This document shows positions 21,239 to 27,902 of a stretch of 64,000 nt of DNA, one piece after another (position 1 is the stretch's first letter; every line of letters begins with the position of its first letter). Made by a program: the position numbers and the translations under genes. Below the pieces are notes generated by a model. It was not told the DNA's origin. It searched no databases and was given only the letters and a program-made list of their open reading frames with translations. Source of the stretch: Vibrio penaeicida (lineage in GTDB: Bacteria > Pseudomonadota > Gammaproteobacteria > Enterobacterales > Vibrionaceae); assembly GCF_019977755.1 (NCBI RefSeq), contig NZ_AP025144.1, positions 1 through 64,000 on the forward strand, given 5' to 3'.

Positions 21239-22113
21239 GACAATTTCTCCAGCTGTTTGGCGCAGTAATCCGTATCTGAACAGACGAACATTCGGTCCCC
21301 TTTGTCGTCGGTGACGACTTCATCCAAAAAGGTATGTGTTGATCCGCAGATGGCGCATGGCTCTTCCCAGCGTTGAACCTCGAATGGGTGATCATCAAAA
21401 TCGAGGCTTTTCACATCGGTGAATGGGGGAATAGCGTAAATGCGCTTTTCTCGGCCTGCCCCAAACAGTTGCAGGGCAGGCATGCGGTCCATTTTGGGGT
21501 TGTCGAATTTTGGTATGGGGGAAGGATCCATAATGTAGCGCTGGTTCACCATCACAGGGTACGCATAAGAGGTCGAGATATGCCCATAACGTGCGATGTC
21601 TTCATACAACTTCACGTGCATGATCCCGTATTCACTCAAAGCGTGCATTTTTCGAGTTTCCGTTTCTCTTGGCTCAAGAAAGCGCAAGGGTTCGGGAATC
21701 GGCACTTGGTATACCAGAATTTGCCCGTCGGTCAGCGGTGTTTCTGGGATACGATGACGTGTTTGAATGATGCTGGCCTGCTCGGTTTCTTCTGTCGTAT
21801 CTGCGTCGGCCACTTTTTCGAAAAATTGACGAATGGAGACCGCATTGGTGGTGTCGTCTGCGCCTTGGTCAATGACCTTAAGTGTGTCTTGTTGCCCAAT
21901 AATGGAGGCTGTGATTTGAATACCACCCGTTCCCCAACCATAAGGCATGGGCATTTCCCTTCCGCCAAAAGGCACTTGGTATCCAGGAATCGCCACCGCT
22001 TTTAGAATCGCTCGGCGGATCATCCGCTTGGTTTGTTCATCTAAGAAGCCATAGTTGTATCCCTGAATCGCTTGGTTTTCTTGAGTGTCGATGTGCTTAC
22101 TTAAGCTGTTCAT
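21232..22113 (-). CDS. phnJ: C-P lyase radical-SAM subunit PhnJ
   Basis: PhnJ carries out the radical cleavage of the carbon-phosphorus bond, releasing the alkane and the ribose cyclic phosphate. The product has 293 residues (E. coli 281). The four cysteines sit at 253, 256, 278 and 284, giving C-x2-C-x21-C-x5-C. This is exactly the spacing of E. coli Cys241, Cys244, Cys266 and Cys272, which bind the Fe-S cluster and supply the catalytic thiyl radical. The gene therefore looks catalytically intact. It overlaps phnI by 17 bases and phnK by seven. Confidence 0.97.
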   Translation of the reverse strand: MNSLSKHIDTQENQAIQGYNYGFLDEQTKRMIRRAILKAVAIPGYQVPFGGREMPMPYGWGTGGIQITASIIGQQDTLKVIDQGADDTTNAVSIRQFFEKVADADTTEETEQASIIQTRHRIPETPLTDGQILVYQVPIPEPLRFLEPRETETRKMHALSEYGIMHVKLYEDIARYGHISTSYAYPVMVNQRYIMDPSPIPKFDNPKMDRMPALQLFGAGREKRIYAIPPFTDVKSLDFDDHPFEVQRWEEPCAICGSTHTFLDEVVTDDKGDRMFVCSDTDYCAKQLEKLSC

Positions 22114-23215
22114 GGTCTAGCTCCTCTCCATGTGCATGGCGTTGTTCGTGCTCTTTTTGAAGCTTGCGAATCAGTTCCAATTCCGACTGAAAATCGACGT
22201 AGTGGGGGAGTTTTAGGTGGGATACAAACCCTGCCGCTTCGACGTTATCACCGTGAGATAACACAAATTCCTGATCTTGCGCGGGCCCTTGAACGGGTTC
22301 ATCCAATTCTTCCGCTTGGAGGGCTCTGTCGACTAATGCCATAGACATGGCTTTTCGCTCAGCCGCGCCAAAGGCAACACCATAACCACGGGTAAATTGA
22401 GGCTTGATGGTTTTAGAACCTGAGAAGCCGTTGATCATTTGGCATTCGGTGAGTTCGATATCCCCAATCTCTATCTCAAACCCCAACTCTTCAGGGCAGA
22501 GAGAAACAGTGACGTTTCCAGTGCGAATTTCAGCCGCAAACGGGTGATTACGACCGTAGCCTCGCTGGGTGGAATACCCCATTGACAGAAGGAAACCTTC
22601 ATCGCTGCGCATGAGCTGCTGTAGCCGAGCACTTCGCGTCGCAGGGTATGTTGGTGGATGCAACGTAATATCTTCTGCGGTATCACCCTCATCGACTTCC
22701 TTTGTTGCGAGCCCTTGGTTTTCCAATATCGTCATCACCTGAGGGCAGGCTTCCAATACCGCTGTATCACGTGTTGTATTGCCTTGCTGTTCAGGCTTTG
22801 TTGGATCTCTTCCCTCGGCTAACAATGAAAAGTCAAGTAAGCGATGGGTGTAGTCCAATGTTGGGCCAAGTACCTGACCGCCGGGTAAGTCTTTAAAGGT
22901 CGCGGATATGCGGCGCTCTATCTCCATGGCACTAGTGTCTAACGGTTCACTAGTGGCAAAGCGAGAGAGGGTGGTTCGGTAAGCTCGCAGCAGAAAGATA
23001 GCTTCAATCATGTCACCACTGGCTTGCTTAAAGGCCAGTGCGGCGAGTTCTGTGTCGTAAATCCCACCTTCTGTCATTACTCTATCTACCGCGCCGCTGA
23101 GCTGGTCTGCGATTTGGCTGGTATGGATTTCACTGCCAGTGCCGCGGCGTTTTTGGTCTTGGAGCTGGTGGGCTGCTTTAATGGCTTTTTCACCGCCTTT
23201 TACTGCAACGTACAT
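22097..23215 (-). CDS. phnI: C-P lyase core subunit PhnI
   Basis: PhnI, with G, H and L, transfers the phosphonate to the C1' of ATP by displacing adenine; alone it acts as a nucleosidase. The 372-residue product (E. coli 354) starts MYVAVKGGEKAIKAAHQL, the conserved start. It continues through DRVMTEGGIYDTELAALAFK and the C-terminal QEFVLSHGDNVEAAGFVSHL. It has a GGAGG ribosome site and overlaps phnH by 16 bases. Confidence 0.95.
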   Translation of the reverse strand: MYVAVKGGEKAIKAAHQLQDQKRRGTGSEIHTSQIADQLSGAVDRVMTEGGIYDTELAALAFKQASGDMIEAIFLLRAYRTTLSRFATSEPLDTSAMEIERRISATFKDLPGGQVLGPTLDYTHRLLDFSLLAEGRDPTKPEQQGNTTRDTAVLEACPQVMTILENQGLATKEVDEGDTAEDITLHPPTYPATRSARLQQLMRSDEGFLLSMGYSTQRGYGRNHPFAAEIRTGNVTVSLCPEELGFEIEIGDIELTECQMINGFSGSKTIKPQFTRGYGVAFGAAERKAMSMALVDRALQAEELDEPVQGPAQDQEFVLSHGDNVEAAGFVSHLKLPHYVDFQSELELIRKLQKEHEQRHAHGEELDHEQLK

Positions 23216-23817
23216 GATGAATCCTCCTTGTTAGCCAGCGCTATGAGCGTGGTACGTGGGAGAGCCATTAATTGGTTTTCGCACGTGAGCAAGACATCAA
23301 TCCCTAAAGGTTGAGATTTGCTGATGAGCATTATCTGGTTAAGTAGTGACTGATGAATGCCGTCAACATTGATCAATGCTTTACCGTCAATACCCGGACC
23401 GCTGAGTTCTAATCCCATCCCTTTCGATAGGCTATTAACTTGAATAATCAACGTGGTGCCGGTTTCGGGATACTCTGCATTCCCCCAGCAGAATTCGTTG
23501 ATGTCGGCATTTTGGTCACCACCCAGAAGCGCAAAGCTCGCTTTGTCTTGACGTGTGGCTAATGGCGTATTGGCGTGAAATTGTAGATTTTGTGTGAGTT
23601 CAGAATCGGTTTTAAATGCTTCACTTAACCAAACCGGTGTCGTGCTATCGGTCAGAGCCAGCAATATTTGAGTGGTGGCAGCATTGGCCTGCCCAAACGA
23701 CAACTCAGAGGGCATCGATTGCAGGGAGCTTGGCATCGACATGGCGTTCAGGATGAAGCGAAATACATTCTGCGCATCGTGAATCGGATCGTTAAAACCT
23801 TGTTTTACGAATTTCAT
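23200..23817 (-). CDS. phnH: C-P lyase core subunit PhnH
   Basis: PhnH is a structural subunit of the PhnGHIJ core. The 205-residue product (E. coli 194) shows the conserved start region GFNDPIHDAQNVFRFILNAM and the central FCWGNAEYPETGTTLIIQV. The ATG at 23817 overlaps the phnG stop as ATGA, which fixes the start; a much longer open frame upstream is just overlap with phnG. Confidence 0.94.
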   Translation of the reverse strand: MKFVKQGFNDPIHDAQNVFRFILNAMSMPSSLQSMPSELSFGQANAATTQILLALTDSTTPVWLSEAFKTDSELTQNLQFHANTPLATRQDKASFALLGGDQNADINEFCWGNAEYPETGTTLIIQVNSLSKGMGLELSGPGIDGKALINVDGIHQSLLNQIMLISKSQPLGIDVLLTCENQLMALPRTTLIALANKEDSSCTLQ

Positions 23818-24269
23818 TCGTCCTCTCCTCTCACCATAGTGAAAAATTCCACCTTGCTGGTGGCGACCTGTTCGCGTCTTGCTTGTGTTTGCTCTTGCAT
23901 GGTTGCCATCAAAGGCTCTATCACTTGCTGCATTAGAGGGGCGCAATAGGTTGAGGTTTGCATGAGAGCATCGATCAATGCCGCAAGGAGTGCATGATCT
24001 TGGTTGCGTCCTTTTATGTAGCTGTAGCCCATTTCACCTTCAGGCAATTTAATGACACTGCGCGTGACGGTCATATCACCAATATTGAATGGGTTACCTG
24101 TGCCGCCCATACGCGACTGGACCTGAATGAGCCCCTTTTCTGGTTGGCGTATCACCTGATAATGTGGAGACAAATTTAACGGCTCCCACAGGTTTTTTAG
24201 GTGTAAGAAGTCGGTCCGAGCGAGAACGGACATCCAGCCCTGTCGCTCTGACTTAGTTGTTGTGACCAT
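23814..24269 (-). CDS. phnG: C-P lyase core subunit PhnG
   Basis: PhnG is part of the hexameric-like PhnG2H2I2J2 core. The 151-residue product has the usual length (E. coli 150). The family segments are RQGWMSVLAR at the start, GLIQVQSRMGGTGNPFNIGD in the middle, and the downstream SYIKGRNQDHALLAALIDAL. It starts two bases after the phnF stop. Confidence 0.95.
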   Translation of the reverse strand: MVTTTKSERQGWMSVLARTDFLHLKNLWEPLNLSPHYQVIRQPEKGLIQVQSRMGGTGNPFNIGDMTVTRSVIKLPEGEMGYSYIKGRNQDHALLAALIDALMQTSTYCAPLMQQVIEPLMATMQEQTQARREQVATSKVEFFTMVRGEDE

Positions 24270-24271
24270 GG

Positions 24272-24967
24272 TTAATGCTCCAATACGATTTCAATCATGT
24301 CCGAGCGGGTGTAGGAGCAAGAATATTCCATGACCTGGTTGGTCTGGCTTGCCACGTTTACCGTTCGGAAAATAATGAGCGGAATGTTTTCCGATAACTT
24401 CAGTTGTTTGCGTTCTTGCCGGTTAGGCATTCGTGAACGCAGCTTGGTGGACTGTCGGGTCAGATCTGTATCGAGTTGCTGGTGAATATACTGATGAAGG
24501 GAACCACTCTCGAAATGTTGCAGTGGTCCCCACCATTCTGTGTTTGGCAAAAAATGTTCAATCAAACTGCATGGCAAACCGTCAATGACTCTGAGTGTGG
24601 TGAGCTTGATGACTTGTGCGTTCAGCTTGATGTTTAGAACCTTGGCTAGATGCTCACTGGCGGAAATCAACTGGCGGCTTAGCACCTCACACCTTGGCAT
24701 ATAGCCTTGCTTGGTGAGGTTGTGCGTAAAATGTGCGCCTTGATTAAGTGGGTACGCATAAGGCTGACGTATGACCTGATTGCCTCTGCCTTGTTGTCTC
24801 TCTATCAACCCACAAAACACCAATTCATCGATGGCACGTCTTACGGTGTGACGATTAACGTCAAATCGGTCTGCCAGTCGAGATTCCGAGGGTAAAAATT
24901 CCCCAACTTTGAACTGGCTTTGTACTTCCTGTTCGAGTTGTTTGGCGATGTCCATATACAGTTGCAT
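24272..24967 (-). CDS. phnF: GntR/HutC-family regulator PhnF
   Basis: PhnF is the transcription regulator found inside phn operons. The 231-residue product has an N-terminal winged helix (about 10-75; ESRLADRFDVNRHTVRRAID) and a C-terminal UTRA effector domain (about 95-225). ATG 24967 lies six bases after GGAAG; a GTG one codon upstream is possible. A perfect 12-bp palindrome 17 bases upstream, with related copies before phnC, is the likely binding site. Confidence 0.92.
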   Translation of the reverse strand: MQLYMDIAKQLEQEVQSQFKVGEFLPSESRLADRFDVNRHTVRRAIDELVFCGLIERQQGRGNQVIRQPYAYPLNQGAHFTHNLTKQGYMPRCEVLSRQLISASEHLAKVLNIKLNAQVIKLTTLRVIDGLPCSLIEHFLPNTEWWGPLQHFESGSLHQYIHQQLDTDLTRQSTKLRSRMPNRQERKQLKLSENIPLIIFRTVNVASQTNQVMEYSCSYTRSDMIEIVLEH

Positions 24968-24984
24968 CACATTCTTCCATTCAG

Positions 24985-24996
24985 TTGTCTAGACAA
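24985..24996. promoter_or_regulatory. Candidate PhnF operator upstream of phnF
   Basis: TTGTCTAGACAA is a perfect 12-bp palindrome in the 44-base gap between phnE and phnF. GntR/HutC proteins bind short palindromes of this sort; mycobacterial PhnF binds TGGTATAGACCA. The same GTCTAGAC core recurs upstream of phnC. Confidence 0.65.
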
Positions 24997-25011
24997 GTTC
25001 AGGCAAATTTT

Positions 25012-25812
25012 TTAAATGTAGGCTTTGCGAATATGTTGCGATGCAAAGTCTATTAAGCTGACGGTTACAATGATGACCAGCATGATGGCGGCAGTTTGTT
25101 GGAACTGAAAACCACGAATGGCTTCCCACAGCAATACCCCTATTCCACCAGCGCCAACCATGCCCACCACGGTGGCGGAACGAACATTGGATTCAAATCG
25201 GTAAAGTGTGAAAGAAATCCAAAGTGGCAACACTTGGGGGATGACACCGTAAATCACCTCTTCCAATTTGTTGGCTCCGGTCGCGCGAACGCCTTCGACG
25301 GGGCCTAGGTCTATTGCTTCTACGGCTTCTGAAAACAGTTTCGCCAATACCCCAGTTGTGTGGATGAACAGTGCCAGTACGCCAGCAAAGGGTCCTAAGC
25401 CAACAGCCACCACAAACAGCATGGCAAACACCATTTCATTGATGGCACGTGCGGCATCCATTAGGCGGCGAGTAGGTTGATAGACCCACACTGGTACGAT
25501 GTTGTCTGCGCACATAAGCCCCAGTGGTATTGACACAAGAACCGAAAGCACTGTGCCCCAAATGGTGATTTGAATCGTGATTAGGGTTTCTTCTACATAG
25601 AGTTCCCAATAAGTGAAATCAGGCGGGAAGAAATCACTCGCTAATTCCACCATGTTGTCGGAATCCGCCACCAGTTGAACGGGGTTCATTTCTGCACCTT
25701 GCCATGCCCAGGCAAGTATCACTGCGAACAGAATTAGCATCGCAAGCTGCTTAAGTTTTTGGCTCCAATGCAGGTTGCTTTGAAGGGTGTCCACAGAAAG
25801 GTTGGTGTTCAT
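25012..25812 (-). CDS. phnE: Phosphonate ABC transporter permease PhnE
   Basis: PhnE is the inner-membrane permease of the phosphonate importer. The roughly 266-residue product has about six membrane helices and the cytoplasmic coupling (EAA) loop [21 protein letters not shown] set the start at ATG 25812, preceded by GAGAA; an ATG four codons upstream (25824) has no ribosome site. Only one phnE copy is present. It follows phnD by about 64 bases and precedes phnF. Confidence 0.93.
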   Translation of the reverse strand: MNTNLSVDTLQSNLHWSQKLKQLAMLILFAVILAWAWQGAEMNPVQLVADSDNMVELASDFFPPDFTYWELYVEETLITIQITIWGTVLSVLVSIPLGLMCADNIVPVWVYQPTRRLMDAARAINEMVFAMLFVVAVGLGPFAGVLALFIHTTGVLAKLFSEAVEAIDLGPVEGVRATGANKLEEVIYGVIPQVLPLWISFTLYRFESNVRSATVVGMVGAGGIGVLLWEAIRGFQFQQTAAIMLVIIVTVSLIDFASQHIRKAYI

Positions 25813-25876
25813 ATCAATTCTCATATGATGGTTTCAATAGGGTGAGGGATCCCCACCCTAATCAGGCTAGAACGTG

Positions 25877-26872
25877 TTATTCCATTGCCTCAAGGGCTGC
25901 CATTTGGCGATTTAATGCGGCAAGTTCAGATTGAACGTTGCTGACCTTTGTGAGCTCAGACTCGTCAAGCTTCTTATCGGTAGAGAACTTATTCAGTTTC
26001 TTAAACAGTGCTAGCTGACGGATAGGGAGTAGCTGTAAGTCGGAAGAGGCTTTGAATGGTGCCCAATCAAGCTCTTTCAAAATGGCGACTTCTTTTGCAT
26101 TTCCCGTTTTTCCATACGTCATGAAAAAGTCGTACACCGCTGTTTTTGTTTCTTCAGGTAGGTTCTTGCGCCATACGATAGGATCGGCTGGAATCAGCGG
26201 GGACTTCCAAATGATTTTGATGTTTTTGAATTTGTCAGGGTTGTTGTTGGCGAAACGACGAAGGCTTTCTGTGTTGTTGGTCGCCACATCCACTTGTTTA
26301 TTGGCAACGGCAAACAAGTTTACTTCGTGGCTCGAATTCAATGTGCGTTTGAATTCATTCGGCTGTACGTTGTTTTTCGCAAACACATAGTAAGACGGAA
26401 CCAAGAAGCCCGATGTTGAATTTGGATCGCCGTTACCAAATGCTAGGTTTGATCGGTCTTTCAACATATCTTCGACGGAGTTGATAGGGTTGTCTTTGTG
26501 CGTAATCAGCAAGCTCCAATACCCCGGGTTGCCTTCGACATCGACTGTTTGAGCAAAAATCTCACCGCCTGCGCGGTCGACCGCTTCCATTGCCGATTTG
26601 TTGCCATACCAAGCGATATCCACTTTATCAAAACGCATGCCTTGGATGATGCCTGCGTAATCGGGTGCAAAATACGCTTTCACTTTCACGCCCAGCTTTT
26701 CGCTCATGTCATCCAAAAAAGGCGTCCATGACGTTTTTAGGTTCTGTTGCGATTCGGTTGAAATAATGCCGAAGTTCAGCGTTTTTAATGGTGCTTCTTC
26801 TGCCCATGCTGGGGCGAGCGTTGTTGCTGCCATTGCAATGGCAACTGAGATCTTACGGATTGCACGTAACAT
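25877..26872 (-). CDS. phnD: Phosphonate-binding periplasmic protein PhnD
   Basis: PhnD is the periplasmic receptor that delivers phosphonates to PhnE/PhnC. The 331-residue product has a Sec signal peptide (about 1-24, cleavage after AWA). PhnD-family segments include NFGIISTESQQNLK, DIAWYGNKSAMEAVDRAGGE, GNGDPNSTSGFLVPSYYVF and WKSPLIPADPIVWRKNLP. AGGA precedes the ATG. It starts 15 bases after the old phnC stop, so loss of phnC translation could affect coupling but not the ribosome site. Confidence 0.95.
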   Translation of the reverse strand: MLRAIRKISVAIAMAATTLAPAWAEEAPLKTLNFGIISTESQQNLKTSWTPFLDDMSEKLGVKVKAYFAPDYAGIIQGMRFDKVDIAWYGNKSAMEAVDRAGGEIFAQTVDVEGNPGYWSLLITHKDNPINSVEDMLKDRSNLAFGNGDPNSTSGFLVPSYYVFAKNNVQPNEFKRTLNSSHEVNLFAVANKQVDVATNNTESLRRFANNNPDKFKNIKIIWKSPLIPADPIVWRKNLPEETKTAVYDFFMTYGKTGNAKEVAILKELDWAPFKASSDLQLLPIRQLALFKKLNKFSTDKKLDESELTKVSNVQSELAALNRQMAALEAME

Positions 26873-26887
26873 TGTTCAGATTCCTTT

Positions 26888-27639
26888 TTACTGAATGTTG
26901 ACTGTTGTTGGGTTGGTCTCTATCGAAGCTTCTGAGATTGGAGTGTTAGGAAAGTGTCCTTCCACAATAACGCCTGCTTCTTCCGTTTTTCCGCGATACA
27001 GAGCTTCAAGTTGGGTTGTTGTTAGCCCATTGCTGCTGCCCTGATAAAAGATGTGCCCATCACGATGCGTGATGATTCGGGGTCAAGCGACGCTATGGGT
27101 TCATCAGCAAAGATGATTTTGGCGTCCTGCATCAGTGCTCTGGCAATGGCGACGCGTTGTTGTTGACCCCCAGACAGTGTTGAAACGCGCTGGTGGGCAA
27201 AAGCTGCCATTCCTACTCTATCCAATGCTTCTAGCGCTTTCTTTTGCTGCGCTTGAGTAAATTGCCCGCTGAGGGAGCGCCACCAAGGTGTTTCACTCAG
27301 CGCGCCAATCAAAACGTTGGTGAGAACCGATAGGCGGTTAACCAAGTTAAATTGCTGGAAGATAAAGCCAGCCTGGGAGCGCGTTGACCGAATTTTTTTG
27401 TGCACCTTGCCACCGAGCTGCACAGGCTGCCCCATAATTTGGATCTCGCCAGATGTGCTACTGCTTTTGTCTCCGGCCATTAAGCCATTTAAGTGGCGTA
27501 GTAAGGTGGATTTTCCTGATCCAGACGGACCTAATAGCGCTGTCATACCACGGTGCGTGAGATCCAAATTAATGTTGTTTAAGGCGCGGTTTTCGCCAAA
27601 AGTTTTGTTTAAATCCGCGACGTTAACGATGCTGTCCAT
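26888..27639 (-). pseudogene. phnC: phnC, phosphonate transporter ATPase, broken by internal deletion
   Basis: Residues 1-194 read normally: Walker A GPSGSGKST, Q-loop IFQQFNLVNRL, signature LSGGQQQRVAIARA, Walker B IIFADEPIASLDPESSRIVM. The frame then runs out after 11 unrelated residues, at 27022. In another frame the true C-terminus resumes at once with GHIFYQGSSNG...LEALYRG and runs to a stop at 26888. The piece normally between SRIVM and GHIFY (about 36 codons, including the switch histidine) is missing. The junction lies at about 27056-27069, in a CATCACGATGCGTGATG context that suggests short-repeat recombination. A functional ATPase is unlikely. The Pho box and downstream genes look intact. 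Confidence 0.9.
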
Positions 27640-27680
27640 AGAGTGAACCTTCTGTTTTGTTCAGCTCTATCCTGCTCGGG

Positions 27681-27713
27681 TGAAATGACGGTTTTATTGC
27701 AGTGAAATGTCAG
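27681..27713 (-). promoter_or_regulatory. Pho box (PhoB site) of the phn operon
   Basis: Read on the minus strand there are three consecutive 11-bp units: CTGACATTTCA, CTGCAATAAAA and CCGTCATTTCA. PhoB sites are 11-bp repeats of CTGTCAT plus four A/T-rich bases, so this is a good match. It ends about 40 bases upstream of the phnC start, with a GATAGA possible -10 between. It implies induction by phosphate starvation. Confidence 0.8.
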
Positions 27714-27775
27714 AAAAATGCAGCGAAATATTGGTAACTAGCTTAAAAGTCTGTTGTTAAAAGGCTTGATAAGAG

Positions 27776-27809
27776 ACGTCTAGACAAGTGTGGGCAGTTG
27801 TCTAGATAG
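27776..27809. promoter_or_regulatory. Pair of candidate PhnF operators upstream of phnC
   Basis: ACGTCTAGACAA (27776-27787) and TTGTCTAGATAG (27798-27809) match the palindrome upstream of phnF, each with a few changes. Their centres are 22 bp apart, two helical turns. They lie upstream of the Pho box with respect to phnC transcription. Confidence 0.6.
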
Positions 27810-27865
27810 GTGTTTCATCAAAAGTTCATGAAGTAGCGTGAAAAGCTTGAGGTGAAGTGGGTTTT

Positions 27866-27895
27866 GAAAATACCACCTCCAGCTTAGGAGGTGGT
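27866..27895 (-). terminator. Terminator of the PKD/LRR lipoprotein gene
   Basis: ACCACCTCC (27872-27880) pairs perfectly with GGAGGTGGT (27887-27895) around a 6-base loop. On the minus strand it is followed by ATTTTC. It lies eight bases past the stop. Confidence 0.85.
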
Positions 27896-27902
27896 AGTTA
27901 CT

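Noticed and set aside
21373..22005. 210-codon open frame on the + strand
   Set aside because: It is a shadow of phnJ on the opposite strand, which is unmistakable by its cysteine motif.
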